Source: Aphis gossypii (Eukaryota > Arthropoda > Insecta > Hemiptera > Aphididae). From it: a stretch of 64,000 nt of DNA. Positions 13,842-27,239 of this stretch are shown one piece after another; position 1 is the first letter of the stretch; the number at the start of each line of letters is the position of its first letter. Under the pieces are notes generated by a model. The model ran no database searches and was not told the origin of the DNA. It saw nothing but the letters and a program-made list of their open reading frames with translations. The translations under genes were made by a program, and so were the position numbers. The stretch is from contig NC_065530.1 in NCBI RefSeq assembly GCF_020184175.1, positions 72,703,260 through 72,767,259 of the forward strand, read 5' to 3'.

Positions 13842-16800
13842 GCGTGCATTATACTACTATGATGATGATTTTATTTTCATATTTCTTTGAATGTACATAA
13901 TTATTTACAGTATTATAAGTGTAACTTAAATTTTATGGCCAGGTATTCTATTAATAAATAGTATGATTTAAGGCTTGATATTTTATTTTGAACATGATTT
14001 AGTTTGTGAACTATTTTTTTTTGAATTTTATCTTAAAATTATAATTATATCATGCTGTTTTTAAATTAATTAATCATTTTACTTACATTGAGGTTGAGAT
14101 AAATGTTATTTGTATGAAACTATTTTACAATTGTTTTTATGTTTCTCTACGATATTGTCTTATTTAGAGCGTTTGGTAAAATATTTAAAAAATGTATCTA
14201 ATTTGTAACTTGGAAGAAATAATTTTCAATTTAATTAAACTTGCCTAGACTAGAAAATCAAAAAAATACCTATCGATTCAATTTTTATAAAAATAAAACA
14301 AAGTATACGTTCCTTCTAGGTACCTATAACTTCTAAACAGATTATGAAATTATTGTCAGTGATTATTGTAGGACGATGCAGCATGATTGATGTACATTAC
14401 TTCGTTACACACTTGGAAATTGAGTTTAAAAAAAATCTATAAAAATTGGTTTATTTATATTAATATGTACTAAAAAACGTATTATATTTTGGTCGGGTAC
14501 GTTTGTAAAAAAAAAAAAATAGCTACGCAACAACGAGTGCCGTGACACTTAATATTTTAATTTTAAATTCTATCATGCCATTCCAAAGCTATTCGGAAAG
14601 TGCGCAAGATAGATTTAAATGTGATCTGACACAATAAATGCACGTTATATAAATAATACTGAAATATAATAATATGAGTACACAAAACATGACAACATGT
14701 TAAAAGTACAAGTTATATTAATGTTAAGACAGTTTCGTTCAGGAAGAAATAACCAAAAAATTTTACGTGGGTATAATGGTATACGGTTATACTCGTATTA
14801 ATATATTAACTAGTTGAAAAAATAAAAACTTAAACGTTGACAAAAATAAAAGTCGCCCTCAGTCTAGCTATTAAAAAATATTAATGATTGCTCGACATTT
14901 ATCGAGCATTTTATTATAATATGTATGTACGTAAAGTACTATTATAGTGTATACCATAACAGCACGTGCGTAAGTTCTTACACGATAATATTGTTTGAAA
15001 GAGCTGTGAATTACTCTTGTGAAATTTAATAAAGCATGCCACTGATATCAGTTTTCACGTTATTGACCATGTTATACAATAAATATAAACGTAGGACGTC
15101 TCGCTGTGTTTGACCTTGTGGCCAACACGTTTTCTTTCTAATAAAAATGACGGAAGTACGATTTTAGAAAAAATATTACCTACATCTAAAATGATTAGTA
15201 TTTATAAAATATAATATTATGTTTCAGTTAGTATACCCGATATAATTAAATTGTTCGTTGATTTAGTAATTTAAATTAACTATTAATCAATATGACCCGT
15301 TTGTATTATTCAATTAACTGTGTCAATAGAAAATTGTGGGATTTTAGTGCTATTACCAGAAATCAATTTTGAAAAATTTGTAATGATTTCTTTTTTTTTG
15401 GGGGGGGGGGGGGGGTCACAGCAGCTCATAGATGTAAATTGTAAGACTGAACGGTCTTATTAAGGCCGTTAATAGTAAAGTACATCTCAAAAATACCGTA
15501 ACACCCTAAAAGCCTCTACAAGACCATAATATCACATTTTCTATAAAAAAAAAAAAAACAGTAATGTATAAGAATATGTATACTATTATATTTAAATGGT
15601 TTATAGATGAAAAATATTCACATTAAGATGTAATTATCTACCACGGATATAAATGATTGGATTGATACGGTTGAGACACACTGCAGTGTAGCAATAGAAA
15701 AATATTTTTTCTGTTGGATTGGCTATGATATAGTACGGTAAGGTTTATAGGATTTTCATCATAATGCTTCCTTTAGATTTTTAAAGTTTATTAGTATAAT
15801 CCTATTCCTACACTATGACTACTCAATGCGCCATCACGTCATATATTATTTCGCTAAAACGAGAAAGAAAAATGAATAGCTTTTTAATATCAAAAATAAA
15901 AAGATCGATCTTAAAAGCGATGAACACATGAGGGACACTGTATTTTCGAGAATTCGTGTACTCAAATGTTCGAAAATATATTTTACCTGTTGAGTTTTTG
16001 ATAATAACAGTCTGAGCGTGACGAAAAATGTGTATAGTGAATGGTAGAAAAAAAAGCGTGGGAGACCCTATTTCGATAAAAAAAAAAAAAAAAAAAATAA
16101 GAGCACTCTATGAGATTCATTCGTCGTACACATTTTAGACCTGAAATTCGATCTTGTCATTGCAACCGTAAAGAAGTATTTTGTCAATTTTCACAGTTAT
16201 TTTCCTAGAAACATGGTATGGACAAATAATAATTCCGATAATTACAATATATATAGCTACGAAAAGTCGATGAACTGGTGTTATAGTTAAAAAAAAAAGC
16301 AAAAAATGACCTAAATTTATTTATAAACATAATTATATGTATAAATAATATAATTATCTGTCTCCAGGTTTTTACCTCGCACAACCCGTACATTTCGTCG
16401 CCCGTTAAAATGTCAATTCTATAATATGATTTGAATTTTGATTAATTTGTTATTTAATATTCGGTTAAACGTTGTTCAAAACTTAGACATTTTCATTAAC
16501 TATTTTGATTCTCAAAAAAACTTGTGCAAGCACCACTTTAAAATGCGAATTTTATAAAATGCTTTCTTACTGCACACTAAATTTGTGATACGATTGTACG
16601 AATGTACCGTGTAAATTGCAAGCATTGATCTATCATTGTTCACGCTCTACGTTTATCAGTCAATGAGTTAGTTCAGTAATAATATTATAGTCATTTTGCT
16701 TGGCGTTGTCCGTGAAACTCTCTTATGATTATGCGAGAAGTATATTATCAGGTAGGCAATCCATCCGTGGGGAATTGTGGACCCCGCGAGATATGTACGT

Positions 16801-19800
16801 AAGTTTATAATTTCTAACCCTAAGTTTAAAAGTTATATTTTTTTTTAATACAGTGGATAAAATACAATAACGTGCCATCTCGTGGTTTTTATATTGTTGC
16901 CTGTTGGTAAAATAATAAAACTTGGTATAAAGAGTTCAGTTAGTTTGTTGCTGTGATTTTGAGAGTTATGATGGACCTCGACTTATTTCACTAATTCTTT
17001 TTTTTTTTTTTGTTATGGTTTTGACAAAATATAAAAACAGGTCTACAACTATTATATTCAATTTTAACCAATAGCGACTTTACAATAAACAAAAATATAG
17101 TTTATTTTCTTGCTGTACAGTTACGTCATTGTTGTTGTCTTTTTACATCAAGATTCTGTACTTTTCTGGTGGGTTTTCCTAAAATTGTATTACATAAGAA
17201 CCTTCTTCTGCAACCAATAGGAGCGAATCATCAGTGAAAAATGTTACAAAAACGGAGAAAATAAATAATAATAATAAAAAATTGTTAGTATTAGTTTGTA
17301 TATTGTTGCCATAAGCACAAATCATACAACAATATTAGAGGAGATTAAACATCTGACACATTTTAGAGGAAATAAACTAGTATAGAGTAAGGAGTAAGGA
17401 ATTTCCCCTCTCAAATTTCTCATTAACCACAAACAATCTCCTTTACATTTTATATCTCTATTAATAAAATAAAATTAACTATAGATTTTAATTAATTAAT
17501 AGATTTTGTGTTAAAAAAAAAATACTTTTATTTATCAATAAATAATAATATTATACTAAAGATTAAATTACATTAATTACAATATAGGTAAACTTGTTTT
17601 TAGCAAATTTATTTAAAAAAAAATGTATTATTAAACATTGTTATTTTATTGTTTTGTTTGTTACCTAATATAAATAGTAGATACCTATTCGGGCTGTTAT
17701 CTCTTTCGATGCAAATATTTACCAAGTTTAATAGTTCATTATGACCAATAGTGGTGAGTATTCAAGATTTTTTTATCAGTATTTATAATTATCAATGAGT
17801 TTGTGGTGCTTACATTAAAATTCGAAGTGTTTAGGTACACTTTGTACCTTTTGAGATTACCGATTTTTAATTTAGATTTACACTATACTCAGCTACAGTG
17901 TCATAATACCCGTTGTAAGTCTTATCTTTAGGGATTCAAATTATAATATTCAAAAGAAATGTTGTGATTATCCTTCACATAAATTTGATATTGCCTGTAC
18001 ATTTTATTTGAAATGAATTAATATTAGCAGTAGTTTCCACTTGAAAATATTTCCACTCTTCTTAATAATATTTTCACTGTGGAAATATGGCATAAGCAGC
18101 TACAACAAAAAAAGAACAAATTAATCTAGGATAATAGCTTATGTAGTTGAAGGCTTTTCTGAATAATAGTAATAAAAAAAAAGCGAACATTTGATTTTTC
18201 TTTTCTGTAGTAATTAAATTCTACAAGTATAAAACAGGTATTTTTGAATTGTTATTACTAATTTATAAAACATTTAATATAAATATTCTAAAAAAAAAAA
18301 AAAAACTGTCTAATAATACGATTATTGTGTTGTATTGTACAAAATTACATTTTTACGATTTTACCGTTGTGAAATGAACAAACTATAATATAGTGTTTTT
18401 GAAAATATTCAATTTAATTATGTAGTATAATAACTTTTTAATCCAAACGATATTAACATAAAACTATAAAAGAAATGGTTTTTGTTAGAATTTTAAATTT
18501 CCTTCAATCTTTTTAATGGACATTAAAATTAACATTATTTGAATTTCTAACAATGATAATTCAACTTTTATATTTTGTATCTAAATAGGTACTACTTTTA
18601 CTATAATAATTAGTATAAATCTAATGATTTTAAGTTTTACGAGTGATTGTTTTATGCATTTTATATTTACCCACTTTTTTACTGCAATATAAAAGTATTT
18701 TTTTTTTTTACAGATAATTGGTTTATCGCTTGGCTTAAATAATAATAAAAATTTAAAATCTTAACATTTAAAATTCTGAATTATGAAAAACGCATAATGT
18801 AATTATTATTATCCTTAGTAAATATTACGATATTATTTTAATCATAATAATATGGTTTTATCGAATTGAAAATGTATTTATAAGATTTTATTATAATCTT
18901 TTATATTCGAGTATAAATGTATAATTCACATAAGTGTAATATTAAAATTTAAACGTGTTAAATTATTATCCAACTAATATATTAATATCTTTGTATAGAA
19001 TCACGCGTACAACACTCGATGTGTTCACGTAATACAATTTGCACTTCACATAATTGTTGACCATATAATACATATACATATATAGTATCATACTAAAATA
19101 GGTATTTTTCTGTTCGTAACAATTTTATTCGGAAGTACAGGTATATAAAAAACGATTACTATATACATATACGATAAACATATCATCAAGATTCTTTAAT
19201 CAGTTGAGGAATCCATGAGCTAAGAACAGACAAACATTCATTTTTTTTGTTTTTAATAAAATAAGATAGTTTTCAAGTTACTGTATAATTCATTATTTTA
19301 AATTTAAACACCAAATATTAAATATTATTTTAAACAGATATAGAAATATAAATAGAAACACGTATACCGTACCGTTTGGAAGATTCACGTAGCCAGAACT
19401 TAACTTTAAGTGTACTTTATTAATTTTAAGAAACATATTCGGTGGTGATCAGTGTCTTCTATCGAGGATCAGACAACATCCGTTTATCAATCACATTGAG
19501 TCAACTATATTTTGTAAGCATACTGTGTGCAGTGAGTGTGCACCTAATCTAGTGAGTATCACAAGTACAAGGTTGTACAGTTGTACAAGCCAACTGCCGA
19601 ATATATAATTTTTTAAGTCGAACTTAGTATAAATATGTATAATTTGGTAAGAATCAGTTTTGTTCACCTGTAAACGTCTTTTCATCGAATTTTTAATTCT
19701 TGGCTTTAGTATAGATTAATGGGAAGCCCAACTCTTTCTTTCCAACAGCTGCATAATCGTAAGTTTACACGGAGAACTACTGGCCAGTGCGCATATTCCA

Positions 19801-22593
19801 ATAGTTTTCATTCGGTTTTTATTCGTTATAAATATCGTACAAAATAATATATTTCCAACTAATGTTTGTTATATTTTTAAATTGTAAATCTTGCAATACA
19901 TAAAACTGTATGATATATTATAATATGTTAAATAATGATTTAAGCTTTTCGAAAACTTTTTTAAAAAATAACTGTCTGGTGGATAAAAACTCTTTTAGAA
20001 TAATTTCCGAATATTTTTATAATTTTAATTAAATTTCAACTATTTGAAAACATTTTTCTAAACGTGATTTTTATAAAGTTAATATAATAGTAATAATTTG
20101 CAAGTTATTGATTTTTTTTTTTATCGAAAAAACTATTATGTAGAATCGTGTTTAAATTCGCATAATTTACTTTTAAGTTCAGTATTATAAATAAAAAGAC
20201 TCTTGTATAGTCAACCTAAAAGAAAAACTAATAGAAACATACTCAATTGAAATTAAAAAATATTACATAAAATAAGTATCATTTGAATTTCATTATTAAA
20301 AAAATATTTGTTTTTCATTGAAATTTGTTTCTTTAAAAAAAAAAAAAATATATAATAAAAATGACTAAACAAAATATACAATGTTAAAGTTATGTATTTT
20401 TTCTGATTATATAGATAAATATATGGGTTTTATTTACATTCATTGTACGTTTGTTCTTGTTTTGCATTTAATAAATTAATTTTTTATTGAAACATTGGTG
20501 TAAATAATATTTATTTTGTAAATCAATAATGTCTTGACGATCGAGATATTTATCGTTAAAAATAGGAATAATATAATCATAATTTATTTATGTTTTCTGA
20601 GTAACACGTATTTTAAATTAATATTTCTGAAAAGCACGTTACTAAAATTATTTTATAATGGTATTTAATTTTTTAAAACAAACCTTAAATTAATATTTTA
20701 ATAAGTATTTACACTTCAATACATATCAGTATTTCTAGAAAACGAGGAAAATTACAAAATATATATACCAAGCAGTTTATGATCAAACTATTTCAAACTA
20801 AATATTATACTATTCGTGTTTTAATACACTTCTTATTTCAGGTATAATTATTATATTGCAACATTTGTAAATAGGTACCTATAAAAAAAAAATACAAACA
20901 CTTTTATTTAATATTTTTTAATGTTAATTAAGTTTGCTTCTGTAAGTTCTTCTTTTAAATTGGCTATACATGTATTTTTTTACTATACTGTACTTAAAAC
21001 GTCAATTTTCGAAATTTAGTGTAATCGAGAGCTTTTTGCACTTGGATCAAAATATAATAATTTTAAAACAAAAAAATTAAAAATCAAATAGGTATGTATA
21101 ATTTATATATGTATGAACTTTAATACATAAAAAGTGTTAATAAGATAAAAATTCTTTTAAAATAATTCTATATTGATTGAAAGAATGACTTGTTATTTCC
21201 GTATTATTACATTATTCATTATTCTTTATCAATTAACTTAACATTTATACTTATAGGTTACTTATTCTATAATTATAATTAATAATATAACTCATAAATT
21301 AGAATCACAATATTTTGCAATAAAATCTATGTTTTTCAACATTTTCTCATCAATTTTTTCTATTACTTGTTTCCTCCTTTTCCATTTTTTCCTAATCTTC
21401 TGGACATACATGCATTACTAGTCATATCATTACTAAGAAAAAAAAAATATTACCTACTATAAATTATAATACTTTATTTTATATGATATATTATGTAATA
21501 TCTGTATAATCTAATATTATACATGCCTACAACAATATTATACGAAACAACAAAATATGAAATTATGTGTGTTTCAGTCATCAAAGCTCAAAATCAATTA
21601 TGTAAAACCATGCAAAAACAAATCAAGGAGTAAAAAAAATACAAGAGTAAATTACAATGTTTTCAGTTATGTTTATTTAAACGATACATTATAATTAAGC
21701 ACGGATATTGCATAAACATAATATATATTTTTAACAATGTACGAATGATGGTATATAATGCATGTGTTCTATGTATATTATGTTATTATATAATAATATA
21801 ATATTAGTGTGATAATGTTGAATATCGGACAATAGAGAATTTCTAAGCTCTTAGAAATGGACGTATGCATCAGTATAGCTAAAAACATGTATTTATATTA
21901 ATTTTTATAAAATTATAAGTATTATTCTGCTTCTGTATATATGTATATTGAATCCGATCATTTTTCTCTTTGTGAAAATAAAATTCTCGTATAGCACCGC
22001 AAATATATACTATCGTTGTATTATTACTTATAATTCTTATTATTGTATTTACTAAAACAAAATACATTTATAATTATATGTCCTTATTTTAAAATAGATA
22101 TAATTATATTAAAAATATACGTCCTTTAATATTTAATATATTTTTGTGTATGAAGGTTGTATGCATTAATATTTTAGTTAATCATATCATATTTATTTTT
22201 ATATATTATCATATAATAATATAATTATTATTTTTTTTTTGCAGTGTAAATTAATTGCATACAAATTTATAAATATTTAATTAATATTATATAATCTGAA
22301 CTGTGAATTTGTTACACTAAGAAAATTATTATATATAATTGCACACGTTACTACTAAAAATTCCATGTTAAAAATTAAATTAAATTAAACTAACACTATT
22401 AATTGTGTTATAATGTAATTATATAGTTACCTAGTAATAAGTACGTGTTTTGTGTGTGTATTGAAAACCAACCTAGTTAATAATTAAATGCAATAATTAC
22501 GTAAAATAGTTTTTAATGAAAATAATATTCTTCGATTGAAATGACTAATGAAGTTTATAATATTTATAACAAAAATATTTTTTTTTTTTTTTA
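13842..22593. other. Mostly featureless AT-rich sequence
   Basis: No gene supported. Minor items are the T9-G16 junction at 15391, a palindrome ACACTGCAGTGT near 15680, and a short open segment with a good GTAAGT donor at 16799. The sequence around 17160-17230 looks repeat-like but I cannot define its ends. Confidence 0.5.
15391..15415. repeat. T9-G16 homopolymer junction
   Basis: Nine T followed by sixteen G. The G16 run is exceptional in this AT-rich window. A smaller T/G junction occurs at 58750-58768. Confidence 0.95.
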
Positions 22594-22910
22594 GATTCTG
22601 AACAGAGTGAGGAATGTATTGGTTTTACAATGGTGTTTATTTCTTTTTTATTCTGTAAACAATTTTTCCCCCTAAACTTACTCAAAAGTACAAGTGTAGC
22701 ATATTTTCTGAAATGTCATGTTTTTGAGATGGTACTTTAGAGAGGTCATTTTTCGATTTTCAAAATGATACTCGAAATAAAAGCGGTTAAAGGAGAAAAA
22801 AATGTACAACTTCACGATTATGTAGGTAATATAAAATAATTATGGCTTTGTTCATCACCATAGAAACGAATAAAATTAAATAAAAAAGACCCCCCTCGTC
22901 CGCTCAGAAT
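22594..22910. mobile_element. Short dispersed repeat with GATTCTGA...TCAGAAT ends
   Basis: It begins GATTCTGAACAGAG, then GAATGTATTGGTTTTACAAT, and ends CGCTCAGAATT, giving inverted ends ATTCTGARC(A/G)GA. The first 50 bp closely match the start of the element at 34441-35641. About 317 bp, no protein frame. The sequence just beyond the right end also resembles the sequence beyond the right end of that second copy, so the true border may lie further out. Confidence 0.65.
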
Positions 22911-25900
22911 TGTTTTTAATCGAATGAAATCATATTGCATTCAAATCGAATACCTACAGTAAAATTACACTATCCTGTCGAAGGACCGAAGGGACAATAG
23001 ACAAACATGCACCACCGAAATGCGCTGACCTCCTTTTTTACTTTGTGTTTTAAATATTATAGATCTTTCAAAAATAATAGAACAATTGGTATTGAAATTA
23101 ACTTTCAAGAAAAGAAAAATACTGCACGACTAAGCACGAAACTTATCACAGTCTTAATCATCTACAGATTATCCAAAAATATTCAAAAATGCTACATTAA
23201 TAATTAATGAAGAGCTAAATATGCAAAACAACAAAAGTTTTTTTTTTATAGTATATCTTTGTACACACAAGTTTGAAAATTAGTAAGAAAGTAAAATAAT
23301 TAAAAATATATAACTTAAATAAATAAACAAATAAGTCTGTAAGTTTTTATAGCTTGTTGGAACAGATTCATGAGTTTTTGATTTCAAGTGTTTTTTTTTT
23401 TTCATTGCCAACCACTGCTATGCATCTAAATGTAATTAATACAGTAGATCGTAAGTATGAACAAAAACGAATGAAACTGCGCACTAGTTAGATATAAAGT
23501 AAATACACTGTGGTCACACAAATACGACGAAATTAAAACAATTTATTCAGATATTCGTTTGTCGAGTTTTCTGATTTAATTTCTGTAATTCCGACCACTC
23601 ATGGTTCAACGTACATATAATAACATTAAAAAGAGTTCTGCAAAATAATCTAGGGAAGTAAGTCGAACTATTGTGACTTAATGTATCTATTAAGTATACT
23701 ACAGTATAATTATTATAATTATGTATATAAATTATAAGTATATTATATAGTATTATACTGACAAGTGCAAAGACGACCTCGATCCATAGGACGTGGAAAC
23801 GGCGAATGCTTACTCGCTCATTATTATTGTTGTGACGCTTTTTTGTTTTTGATTTTCAGATAGGAGTAATTAGTTAAAACAATATGTAACGCACCTTATT
23901 TTGATGGCAAAAAATTTATAATTTTATTAGATGTTAATTATTACGATTGTGCAAGACGGTGCCGATTACATCGATACTACGCGACTGACATAAAAATCAT
24001 ACAATATAATATAGGTCTGTAATAATGTGTTATTGGGATCGACCCGAATTTCGTCTTTATCAAAACCGAACGAAACCGACACAAATTACAAATCCTAAAT
24101 ACAAAATAATATTAATAATATAAAATAATATAATATCATGTGTCAACAATTATATTATTATTATAGGTATAATATATATATTATATATCTGCCATGACCA
24201 TAATGGCATTTAATTGAATTTCGAAAACATTGAGTTAAGTATGACAACGTTACATGATATTGAATTATACTTTTTGTTACACTCTTACATTTGATATTAC
24301 ATTTTCAATACACTTTAAATGTAGTAAAAATTAAACTTGTTCAAAAATAGCTTTAAGACTCACGTATTTTATTAATCATGAGAAACACTAAAAAAAAAAA
24401 ATATATATTACAATCAAATAATTTAATCATAAACCACGAAATATTAACATAAGCAATTTCGCCTTACAAAAGAAAAACGTTGAATTGCATTTAATATATA
24501 TATCATATAAAAATTGGAAAAACGTCTTCTTATTTGACGTTTTTTTAATCTTTCTGATTTAAAAAAAAAAAAAAAACTGAAATATCCATATAATTAAATA
24601 TGAAGAATAAGGCATGTTTAATCTATAAATTAAACGCTAAAATGATTAAAATATCGTTAGAAATTGATATGATATGATGTAATCTATGTTATGAAAATAA
24701 ACTGTTGGTGTAAATAGCGTATTGTATATTATGTAAAAGACTATTATAATGTTCTGAACAAAGAAGAACTTAATATTTTTGATATTAGACTTGGCGTAAA
24801 CTTAACGGTTCTTTTCATAATCATTTTGTGGAAACTAAAAGTATACTAGACTATAAATTCTGAAAATTACTTTTCTAACAAATTCCAACATATCAAAGTA
24901 GGATTTTATGCAAGTTTTTCCTAAAGTTTTCCTTACTTATCATATATTATAATGCTAACTCAACGTAAGGAACCTACCTTACAATTTCATATGCAGTGTT
25001 CGCTTTGCAATCTATAATAATCGAGTGACATTCAGAGCAATTTTCTTACACAAAAATGGTTTTATACATGCGTCACTCACGATTCATAGAGAAATATATA
25101 CATACGTATATATTTAATTATAAGACAAATTCATAGTAACTAGTGCCTTACAGACACCAAAATAGTTAGGTTGGATTCGTTTGGTCTAAATTTGTCATGC
25201 ATATAGTACTGGAGACATGAATAACTAAATTCATTGTTTATGGCATTTTCGGTTGTTTTATTGCTTAACGTTGTTTGACAGACTTAATCCGATCGTGAAC
25301 AAAGCTAAAAACCATTTTGTTTTATAAGTGAAACTCAAAATTCTGACTGTGATAAGTATTTACAGTAGTTAGTAGTGTAAGTATTTGTATAATGATCATT
25401 TACGCCGTACTATTGTAAGTAGGTACTTACAATCGACAGCACATAAAATGTGAGGAATTAGATGGTTTCCAATGTTTTTATAACTGTCAACATTCAATCT
25501 ATATGACAGTTTCAACAATGCACATCATATTATTGTCTTGTATGCGTCGTATGTAAATGCATTTTCCATTCACTTATTGAACGGCAGTCGTCGTTAATCA
25601 TCGATCCGATTTGTCAACTGCTTTTAAAATGTCACCGTAACAGGGCGAGTCAATCAGTATTTTACAGACGGCTAAAAGCCGTGTTTACACTGTAATCGAC
25701 TGCAGTTATGAAACTAGTGTAATAATTATATTTATCAGAAATCCCGAAATTTGCGTCCACTGTAATAAAAAAAAAGTTGAAAGATAAATATTTGAGTGGG
25801 TGGATAATACGGAACACCCACGAGGAGGTTCATAATAATATTATGTATATTAAATATCTAGGACCTAGGTACCTAACAATTGTTCCATAAATTTTGAACA

Positions 25901-27000
25901 TTATAATATAATGTCAATTCGTCAGATAACGTTATCCACTCCATTTTAACTAATCTATCTGTACTTATATACCTATTTAAATCGTATGTGGGGTAAAACT
26001 TTCACACCAAACGTGACTTTGTAGTATATGTTTTTAATTGCGAATGCCCGTTTGTGCACGTTAAAAAGAAACGGCATTTTTACATTAGGTGTTAATAGCT
26101 GAAATATATTATTAAACAGTAATGACTAATCCCAAAATATGTATTTTCTCACGTGATGGTACGTAATTATGCAGCTGTACAATTTACATTGTAATGAATA
26201 TAACGATTTATCGAAATATTAATGACCGATTTGACTCTTCTTGATATGCGTTTCGTAAATAAAAGTACGAGTAGATAAATTCATCGCACATTAGCCAACG
26301 CATCGACAAATGTCGACATTAATTTGTACATATCGATGGTCGTGATGCTATTATTATGCATGGTTTCCATGGTCTATATTTTTTAATATAATTTATTACC
26401 GGCACATTTTAATTAAGTGTAACAGTTTATCACACTGATAAATACATTAAAATATTTTTATAATAACCATGCACAAATAATATCGATGGTAATACTTTTA
26501 TTTTAGAATATTATAATATAACATTTTTAGTTATATAATGTTCTATACGTAACAAAGAAAAACAATATACTAAATATAAAGTCTAACCTAACCTGACTTG
26601 TCGTCGCTGCCATTTAACAATGTACTATTATAGACAACAATTCAGTTTTGACAACGAGTTGTGTTGTGTTATTTGTTTGAAACCACGAACGCTGGTAAAA
26701 ACTCCTGGGGAGTATAAGACGTTTTAAAGGACAGATATAAATATGATATTTTATAAAATATCTACCAATAACAATTTTAATAACGAAAATTAAATATTAA
26801 TATTAAATAATAATACGATTACGACTTTTACATTAATTAATAATTATTTTAATAAGTATAAAATATAATATAGCAGAAAAAAATAACTTTAATTTTAAAT
26901 GAAAAATTGCATTATCTTATATTTTACTTTGCAGTCTTCAAAATTATTATTTTTTTTTTCAAATAAAAGCTAATTTTTTATGACATATACTTATTAACAG
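22911..27000. other. AT-rich sequence, no supported gene
   Basis: Slightly G+C-richer patches lie at about 23760-23830 and 25550-25720 (including the hairpin ACGGCTAAAAGCCGT). Neither shows a coding frame or splice context that I can defend. Confidence 0.5.
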
Positions 27001-27064
27001 TTTAAATTATTCGTGAAATTTCTAAAAAACAGCTTTTTACTAATTTCAATTAGTATTCTTTTAG

Positions 27065-27174
27065 GTGTCGAAATTAAAACTGAAAGTCGAACCTGCAATA
27101 GTTTCAACAAAAAAATTATATTTGGAAATAATTCAGAATTAAAATTTATATACACTTCTAATGCTACATTTGAA
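27065..27174 (+). other. Possible exon encoding a CUB-like fragment
   Basis: The open frame reads GVEIKTESRTCNSFNKKI then IFGNNSELKFIYTSNATFE. It is preceded by an acceptor-like pyrimidine tract ending ATTCTTTTAG and followed by a possible but weak donor GTTAAT. The pattern EI+...C...I..GN.S.L.F.Y.SN resembles the C-terminal half of a CUB domain (…CG…I.S.GN.L.L.F.SD…). It is hydrophilic and stands out from the surrounding Leu/Ile/Phe/Lys-only frames. No neighbouring exon of the same domain was recognised, so it could be a pseudogene piece or chance. Confidence 0.2.
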
Positions 27175-27239
27175 GTTAATTATCTTCTTATTTTTTTTTT
27201 TTTAAATATTTTCTTTTCAATAGATAGTTAAATTTAAAA

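Noticed and set aside
14888..14905. Short hairpin GCTCGA...TCGAGC
   Set aside because: Only 6-bp arms, no context; expected by chance.
24518..24544. Stem AAAAACGTC...GACGTTTTT followed by T residues, like a bacterial terminator
   Set aside because: The DNA is eukaryotic and no gene ends here. Such stems arise by chance in AT-rich sequence.
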